Part shown: in pieces, positions 8,773 to 18,350 of the stretch
Numbering within the stretch: position 1 is the first letter of the stretch
Layout: every line of letters begins with the position of its first letter
NCBI RefSeq assembly: GCF_947077765.1
Contig: NZ_CAMTTF010000003.1
Location: forward strand, 186,001-250,000
Source: Salinibacter grassmerensis
GTDB lineage: Bacteria > Bacteroidota > Rhodothermia > Rhodothermales > Salinibacteraceae
Reading direction: 5' to 3'
DNA: 64,000 nt
Notes under the pieces: model-generated
What the model was told of the DNA's origin: nothing
The model's input: only the letters and a program-made list of their open reading frames with translations
Databases searched by the model: none
Made by a program: the position numbers and the translations under genes

Positions 8773-9396
8773 ATGGTCGTTCTTCTCGTACTCGCCATGC
8801 TCTCGACCCCATTCGCCGAGGCAACCCAGACGGCCTATGCCCAGGAGGACGCTGATCGCCTCCGCACCCTCTTTGAGCAGGCATCCTCTCGGGCCGATAG
8901 CTTCCTCGTGCGGTACCGGTTGTATCCCCTCACCGAGGAGGCCTCCATTCTCGACGATCTGCCCTCGTCCCTTTCGGAAGGAACCGCACGGGAGTATGCG
9001 TTGCTCTCGGGGCTCTGGGCGTACCGCGCCGGGGAAGCGTCGATCTTCTCCGCGGTGACGTACGGCCGGCGGTCCACGAACCTACTGGAGGAGGCCAAAG
9101 CCCAGGCCCCCGACGCGCCCTTTGTGCTGCTGGTAGAGGGCCAGTCCCTCCTCTTCCGTCCCTCCATCGCCGGCAAAGACCCGGACGGCGCGGCGCGGCG
9201 GTTTGCCCGGCTGGCCGAAATCGTCGCGACGAAAGAGGGGAGCGCCATCACCGAAACCGAGGCGCACATGTGGCAGTGGCTCGCTCTTCGGGAGGCGGAC
9301 CGGCCCGACGAGGCCCAGCCCCTCTACGACCGGCTGGCCAGCCAAGACCTCCCTTCGCTCTACCGGCAGTTTCTGGAATCGCCCCCCGACGTGTAG
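8773..9396 (+). CDS. Exported hypothetical protein in the carotenoid block
   Basis: 207-aa product from ATG 8773, 7 bases after the acyltransferase stop. The N-terminus is a clear signal peptide (hydrophobic VVLLVLAMLSTPF, then AYAQED as likely cleavage region). The mature part is helical and acidic, with repeated Ala/Leu heptads reminiscent of TPR repeats: LLSGLWAYRAGE, LLEEAKAQAPDAP and LALREADRPDEAQPLYDRL. No enzyme motif is seen. Tight packing between acyltransferase and glycosyltransferase genes suggests co-expression, but a role in pigment assembly is not shown by sequence. Confidence 0.7.
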   Translation: MVVLLVLAMLSTPFAEATQTAYAQEDADRLRTLFEQASSRADSFLVRYRLYPLTEEASILDDLPSSLSEGTAREYALLSGLWAYRAGEASIFSAVTYGRRSTNLLEEAKAQAPDAPFVLLVEGQSLLFRPSIAGKDPDGAARRFARLAEIVATKEGSAITETEAHMWQWLALREADRPDEAQPLYDRLASQDLPSLYRQFLESPPDV

Positions 9397-9429
9397 TCGA
9401 CCCGTCCGCCTGTTGGCACCCCCACCCTT

Positions 9430-10551
9430 ATGACAGCTGAGCTCGTTCCCCTGGTTCTGATTCTGCCCCTGGCGTTCGTTCACGCTGGGCTCTGGGGAAT
9501 TCTACTGTTGAACCTTGCCTACCTGCGGCGTGCCCCCTCAGGTACGGCCGAGCCGCCCCCGTCGCTCTCGGTCTGCATTCCGGCCCGCAACGAGGCCGAC
9601 AACCTGCGGCGACTGCTGCCCACCCTCGAGAACCAGGACTACCCCGACCTGGAGATTTTCGTCTGGGATGATGGCTCAGAGGACGACACGTGGGCGGTGC
9701 TCTCCGCCGCCGAGAGTGATCGCCTCACGCCGCTTCGGGGGGAGGACCCGCCGCCCGGATGGGTGGGCAAGGTGCACGCACTGCATCAATGCACGCGTCA
9801 GGCCTCGGGCAAGTGCTACCTGTTCCTGGACGCCGACGCGGAGTTGCGTCGGCCCGATGCGCTTCGCCAGTTGGTCGCCCGGCACCGGGGCAGCCAGACC
9901 CGAGTGTCGTCCGGATTCCCGCGGCTCCGGGGAGCCGCCCTGCTTCTCGTCAGCCTCGTCCCCCACGCGCTTCTCACCAGCCTGCCCTGGCCCCTCGTGC
10001 CTCGGACCCAGCTACCAGAGCTCAGCGCCCTCAACGGGCAATGCTGGCTGGTGGACCGGGACGTGTACCAGCGCCACGAGCCCCACGCGCAAGTAAAGGA
10101 TGCGGTGCTCGAAGATGTCGCCATCGGGCGCTATCTGAAGCGGATGGGCCATCCCCCCACGCTCCTCGACGTGCAGGACCTCGTGGCCGTGCACATGTAC
10201 GACGGATTTATGGAGTCCTGGCGTGGATTCCGAAAAAATGCGTACCTGTTGCTCGGCGGCACCCCCCTTCGCTTCACACTCATGTACGGAGGGTTTCTTC
10301 TGAGCTGGCTGGTCGCCCCGCTCCTTTCAATCTGGTTTCTCGTGTCCCTGTACGGGCTCAAGTTGGTTACCGACCGATCCAGCGGCATGCCCATCCACAT
10401 CACTGTCCTCGCCCCCCTCTCCTATCTTCTCGGGTTGATTCTGCAGTTCGACTCGGCCGTGCACCACTGGAGCGACGACGTGCGGTGGAAGGGCCGCTCC
10501 GTCCCAAGCTCCGCCCGAGAAGAGGCCCCCACAGCCCCGACGGATCGGTAG
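9430..10551 (+). CDS. Family 2 glycosyltransferase, CruC-like carotenoid glycosyltransferase
   Basis: 373-aa membrane-associated GT2 enzyme. One N-terminal helix (residues 6-30) precedes the GT-A domain: SVCIPARNEADNL, the WDDGSEDDT acidic pair, the FLDADAEL DxD site, and LEDVAIGRYLKRMGH, which supplies the catalytic-base region. Two C-terminal helices follow (about 285-345). The segment MYDGFMESWRGFRKNAY resembles the CruC/CrtQ/HpnB group. With cruF and crtB upstream, the likely reaction is transfer of glucose to the 1'-hydroxyl made by CruF. The sugar and acceptor are inferred from context. Confidence 0.85.
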   Translation: MTAELVPLVLILPLAFVHAGLWGILLLNLAYLRRAPSGTAEPPPSLSVCIPARNEADNLRRLLPTLENQDYPDLEIFVWDDGSEDDTWAVLSAAESDRLTPLRGEDPPPGWVGKVHALHQCTRQASGKCYLFLDADAELRRPDALRQLVARHRGSQTRVSSGFPRLRGAALLLVSLVPHALLTSLPWPLVPRTQLPELSALNGQCWLVDRDVYQRHEPHAQVKDAVLEDVAIGRYLKRMGHPPTLLDVQDLVAVHMYDGFMESWRGFRKNAYLLLGGTPLRFTLMYGGFLLSWLVAPLLSIWFLVSLYGLKLVTDRSSGMPIHITVLAPLSYLLGLILQFDSAVHHWSDDVRWKGRSVPSSAREEAPTAPTDR

Positions 10552-10618
10552 ACAGGCAGTCGATTGAACATTACGTTCGTGGTGTGATCGGCCTCTCTCC
10601 TCAATTCCTATTTCCGCT

Positions 10619-10936
10619 ATGCGCCTCGGCCTGGTCTTTTCGCTGATTCTCGCCATCTTTGCCGTTGTCTTCGCGCTGCAGAACCCGCAGACGATGGACG
10701 TCAATCTCCTCTTCTTCCAGACCCAGGGATCCACCGCCCTCATCTTAATCCTTACCTTCGGGTTTGGCGTGCTGGTGGGCCTTCTAAGCACCCTCCCCAA
10801 GCAGCTGCGCACCCGTCGCAAGTTGAACGAGCTCCGGCAAGAGCAGGAAGGCCCGACGTCCAGCTCGCCAGTGGAACCGCCGACCTCGTCTCCTGAAAGC
10901 CCGCGGCCCGGCGGAACGGAGTCGGACGCCGAGTAG
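10619..10936 (+). CDS. LapA domain (DUF1049) membrane protein
   Basis: 105-aa protein with two transmembrane helices (residues 3-20 and 38-58) and the LapA/DUF1049 signature: FALQNPQTMDVNLLFFQ between the helices and a charged segment RTRRKLNELRQEQE after the second. The tail is Pro/Ser/Glu-rich. Related E. coli LapA works with LapB in controlling lipopolysaccharide synthesis, but many members are uncharacterised. It lies 67 bases after the GT2 gene and 8 bases before the LD-carboxypeptidase gene, so these two envelope genes are probably co-transcribed. Confidence 0.8.
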   Translation: MRLGLVFSLILAIFAVVFALQNPQTMDVNLLFFQTQGSTALILILTFGFGVLVGLLSTLPKQLRTRRKLNELRQEQEGPTSSSPVEPPTSSPESPRPGGTESDAE

Positions 10937-10944
10937 CGCCGCGG

Positions 10945-11910
10945 ATGATCCGTCGTTCGTCTTCCAGCCCCCATCGCCCTGTGCTACGACGCCCCCCGCC
11001 GCTTTCCCCCGGTGCGCCCATCGCGGTCGTGGCGCCGGCCAGTCCGCCCCGTTCCGCGGACACCTACCAGGCCGGCCTGGACCGTCTCCGGACCACCTAC
11101 GACGTGCGACAGACCTGGACGCCCGGCTCGGAACGAGGCTATCTTGCCGCTCCGGATGCCGAGCGCGTCGCTGCGCTTCATCGTGCCATCGAAGACCCGG
11201 AGATTCGTGCGGTCATTTGCGTCCGGGGCGGGTACGGGTGCCTCCGCCTCCTCCCCAAGATCAACTGGGACCTTGCCCGTCGGCACCCCACCCTAATAGT
11301 GGGCTATAGCGACGTGACGGCCCTCCACCTCGCGTTCTACGAAAAGGCAGGCTGGCCCGGCCTCTCCGGCCCCGTGGTCACCGAATGGGCTCAGGCCGAC
11401 GACGCCACCCTCGCCTCGTTTCGAGGCTGGGCCGCGGGGGAGACGCCCAGCTTCGTGGAAGCCTTCGGCGACCCCTTGGCTCCCCGTACGTCCGGAACGG
11501 CGTCCGGGCCACTTCTCGGCGGCAACATGGCGGTCCTGACGCGCCTTCTGGGGACCCCCTTCGCCCCTGACTTCGAGGGGGCCGTGCTCGTGCTCGAAGA
11601 GGTTGCCGAGGCCCCGTATCGGGTGGACCGCATGCTCACGCACCTCCAGCAGACCGGCGTTCTGGACGCCGTGGGCGGCGTCGTCCTCGGGACCTTCACG
11701 ACGGGATCCCTGAATCCCGATACGCCCACACGCCCCCTCGAGGAGGTGTTTCGGGACCACCTGGCCGACCGGCCCTATCCCGTCGCGAAGGGCCTTCCGT
11801 ACGGCCACCATCTGCCCCGTTGCTCCCTCCCGCTTGGCATTCCCGTGCGCCTCCACGCCACGTCAGCCCACGCTACGCTCACCGCCGAAGCCCCCCTCAC
11901 AGATCTGTAA
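10945..11910 (+). CDS. LD-carboxypeptidase (S66), murein tetrapeptide processing
   Basis: Serine peptidase of MEROPS family S66, which removes the terminal D-Ala from murein tetrapeptides during cell-wall recycling in the cytoplasm. The 321-aa product shows the nucleophile Ser in VGYSDVTALH, the oxyanion-side GGNMAVLTRLLGTPF, the catalytic Glu in LVLEEVAEAPYRVDRML, and the His in GLPYGHHLPRCSLPLG. Length fits the family. The first 20 residues are Ser/Arg/Pro-rich and not conserved, so the true start may be slightly later. Gene order with the LapA-like gene suggests an envelope unit. Confidence 0.9.
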   Translation: MIRRSSSSPHRPVLRRPPPLSPGAPIAVVAPASPPRSADTYQAGLDRLRTTYDVRQTWTPGSERGYLAAPDAERVAALHRAIEDPEIRAVICVRGGYGCLRLLPKINWDLARRHPTLIVGYSDVTALHLAFYEKAGWPGLSGPVVTEWAQADDATLASFRGWAAGETPSFVEAFGDPLAPRTSGTASGPLLGGNMAVLTRLLGTPFAPDFEGAVLVLEEVAEAPYRVDRMLTHLQQTGVLDAVGGVVLGTFTTGSLNPDTPTRPLEEVFRDHLADRPYPVAKGLPYGHHLPRCSLPLGIPVRLHATSAHATLTAEAPLTDL

Positions 11911-12100
11911 CCCGATGGGAACGAGGACGGAACACAGGGGCACGGAATCGGAACTTCCGGCGTACCCGCCCGAACAATGGGAACCATATTAGAAAAGTGT
12001 CACCTGAAACGCCGCTGCCGCTTCCGGCCGTGGCGTTCCTTTTTTGGCAGGTGTGGCACGTTTGCACTCGCGCATCCCTGTACCAATGGACCCCAGCAGC

Positions 12101-12580
12101 ATGGCTGACGACGAGACCGTTTACATGACCGAGGAGGGCCTTGAGGAACTGAAGGAGGAGCTCCACCAGCTCAAAACGGAGGAGCGTTCCCGCATCGCCG
12201 ACGAAATTGCCGAGGCCCGTGCGAAGGGCGATCTGTCCGAAAACGCCGAGTACGACGCCGCCAAGGAAGAGCAGGGCAAACTAGAGTCCCGCATCAAGCA
12301 AATTGAGGACACCATCGCGCGGGCTCGCATCGTGGACGAGTCTACCGTCGACGACAGCAAGGCCTACATTCTGTCCGACGTGACCGTCGAGAACCTGGAT
12401 ACCGGCGACGAACAGACGTTCACACTCGTCTCCGAAGAGGAGGCCAACATTTCCGAAAACAAGATCTCGGTGGATAGTCCCATTGGGGAGGGCCTGCTGG
12501 CCCAGGAAGAGGGCGACGAGGTCTCGATCGACGTGCCGGCCGGCACCGTAAACTTCGAGATCAAAGACATCTCCCGGTAG
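12101..12580 (+). CDS. greA: Transcription elongation factor GreA
   Basis: Enters the RNA polymerase secondary channel and stimulates cleavage of backtracked transcripts. The 159-aa product has the N-terminal coiled coil with its acidic tip ([20 protein letters not shown], residues around 37-56) and the C-terminal FKBP-like domain ([19 protein letters not shown]). I start it at ATG 12101 ([13 protein letters not shown]); an upstream ATG at 12086 would add five residues. The protein is very acidic, as expected for a salt-in halophile. The 190 bases upstream contain its promoter region but I cannot place it with confidence. Confidence 0.96.
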   Translation: MADDETVYMTEEGLEELKEELHQLKTEERSRIADEIAEARAKGDLSENAEYDAAKEEQGKLESRIKQIEDTIARARIVDESTVDDSKAYILSDVTVENLDTGDEQTFTLVSEEEANISENKISVDSPIGEGLLAQEEGDEVSIDVPAGTVNFEIKDISR

Positions 12581-12620
12581 GTCCGCCTCGCCGGTTCTCC
12601 CGAGTGTCGATTCCCTGCTT

Positions 12621-13667
<1,047 letters not shown>

Positions 13668-13677
13668 GGCTTTCGTC

Positions 13678-14283
13678 TTAGGGCACGACCCAGGTGGCCT
13701 CCGTCTCGTCCGTCGTGTATTCGAATCGGGCGCGGTAGTGACCGTCCGGATGGAGATGCAGCCACTCCACGCGGTCGATCACCGTCCGGATGGCGGCGAA
13801 GTACTGGCGGCCACTCGCCACATCCTCTTCGGTGATCGGGTCGGTTTTTGCCTCCGGGCGGAGCTTGTCCTCGGGGGCGTCGATGGACGTGCCGGGCGCC
13901 GTGGGGCGAGGGTAGACGGACAGGGACCCAGGGGACTGGGACTCCCAGAGGGCCGTGGCCACCTCGTCATCCGTGTGAACGGTGGCCGTCCCGTGCAGGC
14001 GAATCTGCTCCAGGGACTCCGTGTCCCACGCGTGCCACGCGATCTGGTCGTTCTCGCGGAGGGCCTCCACCTTCCGCGACCGGCGATCCGAGTGAAACTG
14101 GAGCTCGCGCGTGTCGGCGCCTGCGGCGCGGAGCACCACCGTGCGGAGGTCCGGCGTCTTCTCGTGGACGGTGCCAAACGTGAGCTGGCGGTACGGGTGG
14201 CCCGGGTCCTCAGCGGCCATCTCAAGGTCGTCCCAGACGTGGGTGTGAACGGCGTCGAGATCAGTGTACCGGGGAACGGACAT
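13678..14283 (-). CDS. Pyridoxamine 5'-phosphate oxidase-like flavoprotein
   Basis: 201-aa split-barrel FMN-binding protein of the PNPOx-like superfamily (the Alr4036-type branch is closest by eye). Supporting features are the N-terminal WDDLEMAAEDPGHPYRQ segment, TVVLRAAGADTRELQFHSD (strand pair, FMN-phosphate region), RSRKVEALRENDQIAWHAWD, and the QIRLHGTATVH strand. The C-terminal WLHLHPDGHYRARF matches the usual end. Bona fide PdxH substrate residues are not obvious, so an oxidase acting on vitamin B6 is uncertain. Divergently placed from nothing close; the FAH-family gene follows upstream on the same strand. Confidence 0.78.
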   Translation of the reverse strand: MSVPRYTDLDAVHTHVWDDLEMAAEDPGHPYRQLTFGTVHEKTPDLRTVVLRAAGADTRELQFHSDRRSRKVEALRENDQIAWHAWDTESLEQIRLHGTATVHTDDEVATALWESQSPGSLSVYPRPTAPGTSIDAPEDKLRPEAKTDPITEEDVASGRQYFAAIRTVIDRVEWLHLHPDGHYRARFEYTTDETEATWVVP

Positions 14284-14341
14284 CGTGGAAAACTGGGTTG
14301 ATGCAACGAGTCAGGTGTAGTCGGTGCGTCGGTCAGAAGCT

Positions 14342-15004
14342 TCATTCGGGCCGCTCGACCGAGACGCTCAGGGGGTCCAGCCCCGTCGCGGAAGCGTGCA
14401 GCCGATCGCCCTCCTGCACGGGGCCGACCCCGGATGGGGTGCCGGTGTACAACAGGTCGCCCGGCGACAGGGTAAAAATTTGCGAGCAGTAGTGCACGAG
14501 TTCCCGCACCGGAAAGATCTGGTGTCGGGTGCTGGCCTCCTGACGCGTCTCGTCGTTCACCGTCAGTTGTAGGGTCAGGTCCTGGACATCCCCCACGGCC
14601 TCCACAGGCTGGATGGGACCGAGCGGCGCGAAGGTATCGAACCCCTTCGCCACCGACCAGGGATGACGCCGCTCTTTGGCCTCCGCCTGCAGGTCACGCG
14701 CCGTCATGTCAAGCCCCACGGCGTAGCCGGCAACGTGATCGAGCGCCGCCGATCGGGCTATCCCTTTTCCCTTCCGCCCGACGACCGCCACCAGTTCGAC
14801 TTCGTGGTGTACGTCCCGGGACTGCGAGGGTAACTGCACCGCCGCCCCCGACCGGATGAGGGCCGACGGCGGCTTCAGAAACACCATCGGCTCGTCGGGG
14901 ACATCCCGGTCCATTTCGGCGGCGTGGTCGGCGTAGTTGCGACCGATGCAGAGAACCTTGCCGACGGACACCGGCGCGGAATGGGTGGGAAGAGGGATCT
15001 TCAT
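14342..15004 (-). CDS. Fumarylacetoacetate hydrolase family protein
   Basis: 220-aa enzyme of the FAH superfamily, in size and pattern like FAHD1/YcgM: acylpyruvate hydrolase or oxaloacetate decarboxylase. Core motifs: KVLCIGRNYADHAAEM at the N-terminus, EPMVFLKPPSAL, metal-binding EVELVAVVGRKGKGI preceded by VHHE, GYAVGLDMTARDLQ, and GDLLYTGTPSGVGP near the C-terminus. Length fits the small single-domain branch. It is upstream of the PNPOx-like gene on the minus strand with a 58-base gap, and divergent from rplU. Confidence 0.9.
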   Translation of the reverse strand: MKIPLPTHSAPVSVGKVLCIGRNYADHAAEMDRDVPDEPMVFLKPPSALIRSGAAVQLPSQSRDVHHEVELVAVVGRKGKGIARSAALDHVAGYAVGLDMTARDLQAEAKERRHPWSVAKGFDTFAPLGPIQPVEAVGDVQDLTLQLTVNDETRQEASTRHQIFPVRELVHYCSQIFTLSPGDLLYTGTPSGVGPVQEGDRLHASATGLDPLSVSVERPE

Positions 15005-15139
15005 GCGAAACGGAAGGGGGCGTGAATGATGATCGGGAACGGATGGGCGGACGCTGCGTGGCTAAGCCTCGGCATTCACTCGAAATCCGGTCACTCTCGC
15101 GTCGGTATCCAACCCGGCGCTCCAAAGCAGAGACGCCTT

Positions 15140-15550
15140 ATGTACGCAGTTGTTGACGTCAAGGACAAGCAGTTCAAAGTTCAAGAGGGCGACACCTTGT
15201 ATGTCCCCTACCATTCGGACGCGACCGCCGGTCAAGAATTGACCCTGGACCGGGTGCTTCTCGTGTCCGACGGCGACGGGGATGTCACCCTCGGGACGCC
15301 GGCCGTTGAGGACGTTACCGCCACGGCCCGTGTGCTGGAGCACGTAAAGGGCGACAAGGTCATCGTGTTCAAGAAGAAACGGCGCAAACGGTATCGCGTT
15401 AAGAAAGGACACCGGCAGCAGTATACCCAGATTGAGATTGAATCGTTAAACGTAAACGGCACCGCGTCCTCCGACGACGAAGAGGAGTCTGCCGAGACGT
15501 CAGAGGCGGAGACCAATGCGGAATCGGACGCCGAGCCGGCCGAGGCGTAA
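15140..15550 (+). CDS. rplU: Ribosomal protein L21 with acidic C-terminal tail
   Basis: Large-subunit protein that binds 23S rRNA. MYAVVDVKDKQFKVQEGDT, the GDVTLGTPAVEDVTATA strand and the basic KKKRRKRYRVKKGHRQQYTQ rRNA-binding stretch are typical. ATG 15140 is the correct start; the frame is open upstream. The 136-aa product is about 30 residues longer than usual because of a Ser/Glu/Asp-only tail after residue 108. The tail is probably a halophile adaptation. rpmA follows after 53 bases, the normal partner. Confidence 0.96.
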   Translation: MYAVVDVKDKQFKVQEGDTLYVPYHSDATAGQELTLDRVLLVSDGDGDVTLGTPAVEDVTATARVLEHVKGDKVIVFKKKRRKRYRVKKGHRQQYTQIEIESLNVNGTASSDDEEESAETSEAETNAESDAEPAEA

Positions 15551-15603
15551 CGCTTCTCTCTCCCCTGCACTAGATTTGTTGAACCAACCCCCACGAGGTT
15601 GTC

Positions 15604-15864
15604 ATGGCACATAAGAAAGCCATGGGGTCTACGGAAAACACCCGTGACTCCAATCCCAGCTATCTTGGCGTAAAGTCGTACGGTGGCGAGCACGTGCACG
15701 CGGGCAGCATCATTGTCCGTCAGCGCGGCACCAAGTTTCACCCCGGCCACAATGTGGGCCGCGGCAGCGACGACACGCTATTTGCGAAGGACCACGGCGT
15801 TGTCAAGTTCGCCCGGAGCGGCGGCGACCGCAAGTACGTCCACGTGGTTCCGGAAGAGGCGTAG
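15604..15864 (+). CDS. rpmA: Ribosomal protein L27
   Basis: 86-aa large-subunit protein that reaches the peptidyl-transferase centre. The N-terminus starts directly at [16 protein letters not shown], so no cleavable Firmicutes-type extension is present. The core [22 protein letters not shown] and [10 protein letters not shown] are classic. It ends the rplU-rpmA operon and is followed by a terminator hairpin. Confidence 0.97.
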   Translation: MAHKKAMGSTENTRDSNPSYLGVKSYGGEHVHAGSIIVRQRGTKFHPGHNVGRGSDDTLFAKDHGVVKFARSGGDRKYVHVVPEEA

Positions 15865-15885
15865 CCTCTTCTGCCATTCTGCCCC

Positions 15886-15927
15886 GCAAGAAGCTCCTCT
15901 CGCCCTTGTGCGGCAGGAGCTTTTTGC
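15886..15927 (+). terminator. Terminator hairpin after rpmA
   Basis: Thirteen-base arms (15886-15898 and 15915-15927) pair with one mismatch around a 16-base loop. The right arm contains a run of five T. The hairpin begins 22 bases after the rpmA stop and ends 27 bases before the next start codon, so it probably separates the ribosomal operon from the PLP-enzyme gene. Confidence 0.7.
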
Positions 15928-15954
15928 ATTTGAGGCTAGTGTTTCTGCCCCGCT

Positions 15955-17196
15955 ATGTCTATTCCGCCCATTCCCTCCGCGTACCGCTTCCCCGACGAGC
16001 CCAACGTGGTGGAGCTCCGGTCCTTCACCCACGGCCTTCAGCCCGAGCGGGTACCCCACATGATGGAGCAATTCACGGAGGACTGGCGTCAGCGAGGGGT
16101 GGACGCCTGGAACGAGGTCCCCAACCACTGGCGCCCCGACGCGGAGGACACGGTCGGCTGGTGGACCCTGCCGACCTACCTCGGCGATGAATTTGTCGCT
16201 CCCCTGCTGGGCGCGCCACCGAAAACCTGCATTCTGCAGCCGAGCGTGCACTGGACGGTTCAGTGCCTCCTCTCCAGCCCCGAAGTGGCCACCCGCGGTC
16301 GCGAGGTCCTCGTCCCCGAGACCGCCTTCCCCTCCGTCCTGCACAGCGTGCAGCGGTGGAGTGACCTCCGCGATCTCGACCCGCACGTCGTTTCCTCCAC
16401 CGACGCGCACCGCGTCGACCAGACGGCCTTGCTCAATGCCATCGGCCCCGACACCGCCCTCGTGGCCCTCAGCCACGTCGGGTTCACGACCGGCGCCTGC
16501 CTCCCGGATTCATTTCTGCGATCGGTCGCGGAGCGTGCACGACGGCACGACGCGCTGTTTCTACTGGACGGCTACCACGCCGCCGCCACCCGCCCAATCG
16601 ACGTGGCCCATCTCGGCTGCGACCTCTACGTCGGGGGCCTTTTGAAGGAAGCGTCTGGCTCGGCGGGGAATACGTTCGTGTATCTGCGGGACGGACTGGA
16701 GCTGACCCCGCGGCTCACCGGCTGGTTCGGAAACGCGGCCCCCTTCGAGTTTCGGCCCGAGCCGACCCCACACCCTGACGTGCGCCGGCGGTTTCTGGGC
16801 GGGACGACGCCCGTAGCCCCCATGTACCACGCCGTAGAGGGCGTTCGGCTGCTGCTCGACCTGGGCCTGGACGCCGTGCGCGACCACTCGCTCACCCTGA
16901 CCGACCGCGCCATCGAGCGGGCCGATGCCCTCGACGTGCCCCTGCGCTCTCCCCGTGCCCCCGACGAGCGGAGCGCAATGGTGCTTCTGGAGGTACCGGA
17001 GGCCGAGCGCCTTGCGGCCCACCTCAAGCAGCATCACGTCTACACCGACAGTCGTCGCAACGAGGTCCTCCGCATGGCCCCCTTCGTCTGGAACACCAAG
17101 GACGAGATCGACCGGGCCTTCGACTTGCTCGGGGACGCTTTGGAGGCGGGCGCCTACCGCTCCCGCTCCGTAGACGCGGCCGGTCCGGTCACGTAG
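15955..17196 (+). CDS. Kynureninase-like PLP-dependent enzyme
   Basis: 413-aa fold-type I PLP enzyme of the class V aminotransferase group, closest by eye to kynureninase-like proteins. The cofactor site is visible: LVALSHVGFTTG, LDGYHAAATRPIDVAHLGCD with the PLP-contacting Asp, and the Schiff-base Lys in YVGGLLKEASGSAGNTF. The C-terminal RMAPFVWNTKDEIDRAFDLL is standard. Tryptophan or NAD-pathway genes are absent around it, and kynureninase substrate residues cannot be confirmed, so a different C-C or C-S lyase is possible. Its 3' end overlaps the converging MtfA-like gene by 8 bases. Confidence 0.72.
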   Translation: MSIPPIPSAYRFPDEPNVVELRSFTHGLQPERVPHMMEQFTEDWRQRGVDAWNEVPNHWRPDAEDTVGWWTLPTYLGDEFVAPLLGAPPKTCILQPSVHWTVQCLLSSPEVATRGREVLVPETAFPSVLHSVQRWSDLRDLDPHVVSSTDAHRVDQTALLNAIGPDTALVALSHVGFTTGACLPDSFLRSVAERARRHDALFLLDGYHAAATRPIDVAHLGCDLYVGGLLKEASGSAGNTFVYLRDGLELTPRLTGWFGNAAPFEFRPEPTPHPDVRRRFLGGTTPVAPMYHAVEGVRLLLDLGLDAVRDHSLTLTDRAIERADALDVPLRSPRAPDERSAMVLLEVPEAERLAAHLKQHHVYTDSRRNEVLRMAPFVWNTKDEIDRAFDLLGDALEAGAYRSRSVDAAGPVT

Positions 17197-18100
17197 GGCT
17201 CGGCGCCGTCCCGGCCTCCACCGCCGCGTCGCCCGTCGCCCCGGTGCGGGGATCAATGCGGAAAAATGAGACCAGGGCGCGGAAGAGCTCCTCATGCCGG
17301 CGCGCCATCAGGGCCGGCTGCTCGACGAAGTGCTCAACGGCCACGGCGAAGAACTCCGACGGGGCCTCCGCCCCGTATGGCCGCAGCACCGACCGCCCCT
17401 GCCGGATCCGACGCATCTCCTCCCGCACCAGCGCCTGCCAGTCGGGGGCCGACCCCGGATCGACAAGGGAGGGCACGCCGTCCGCCCCTTCGTTGTCGAA
17501 ATCGAAGAGGTGGGCCAGCTCGTGCAACACCACGTTGTTTCCGTCGCCCGGGTGCGCCCAACTGCGCCGCACCGCGGCGACCGTCAGGATGATGGGCCCC
17601 TGCTGATGGGCCATGCCGTCGTAGCTGGCCGTGATGTTATCGTGGTAGGTCTCGTCGAACCGCTCCGGATAGAACAGCACCGACCGACTCCCCGGCAGCT
17701 CCCAGGAGGGCCGTCCGTGCAGCAGCGTCGCGATGCCCGCGGCGACGCTGAGTCGCAGCGTATCGGTCACCGCCACCCCCTGGACGCCCTCAAAAGAATA
17801 TTCGTCTAGGGCAAACTGCACGTCGCGCCCAAATCGGGCACGGCCGGCCGCGTCCAGTTTTCGGTACAGGGGGACTCGCTCTCGAAGCCACTGGCCGTGC
17901 TCGGGACCGAGGTCCGTCTGGGCCACTCGCCAGCGCCGCCAGGGACGACGAAGCCCCACTGCTAGCACCATGACCGCCGGGACGAGGCCCAGGGCGGGCC
18001 CCATCGGGGTCGCCTCGTGCCCGACCACCGCGCCCCCACCGCCAAGGATCAGGGCCAGAAGCCCCGTCGTGATCATGGAGGAGCGTCGGACGATGCGCAT
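17189..18100 (-). CDS. mtfA: MtfA-like zinc peptidase
   Basis: 303-aa protein of the Mlc titration factor A family (M90), a zinc aminopeptidase whose E. coli member binds the repressor Mlc. The zinc motif is clear: NVVLHELAHLFDFDNE, with the third-ligand region EAPSEFFAVAVEHFVEQP. The family segment PGSRSVLFYPERFDETYHD is also present. Unlike E. coli MtfA it has two hydrophobic N-terminal helices (about residues 10-27 and 34-50) and is therefore likely membrane-anchored. Start ATG 18100 is preferred over a GTG at 18124. No Mlc or PTS gene is nearby, so the target is unknown. Confidence 0.85.
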   Translation of the reverse strand: MRIVRRSSMITTGLLALILGGGGAVVGHEATPMGPALGLVPAVMVLAVGLRRPWRRWRVAQTDLGPEHGQWLRERVPLYRKLDAAGRARFGRDVQFALDEYSFEGVQGVAVTDTLRLSVAAGIATLLHGRPSWELPGSRSVLFYPERFDETYHDNITASYDGMAHQQGPIILTVAAVRRSWAHPGDGNNVVLHELAHLFDFDNEGADGVPSLVDPGSAPDWQALVREEMRRIRQGRSVLRPYGAEAPSEFFAVAVEHFVEQPALMARRHEELFRALVSFFRIDPRTGATGDAAVEAGTAPSPT

Positions 18101-18350
18101 GGGGACGAGAGCGCCGGCGGGCACTGGGCGGCTCTTTAAGACTTACGGTGTGTGCGAAGAATCAATGTAACGCGTCACCAGGGGCGGTGTGCCTCGAGGC
18201 CGGCGGTTCGTCTTGCCCTCTGCCCCGCACTGATTCGGTTCCCAACGCGAACAATCTGTTACAGGGCAAGGTACAGTGCAGGAGTCTCTGGTCTTCTGAT
18301 CAGAACCGGTTTGCGGAACACTTCTTCCTCACCAATACCCTCACGTCTCC

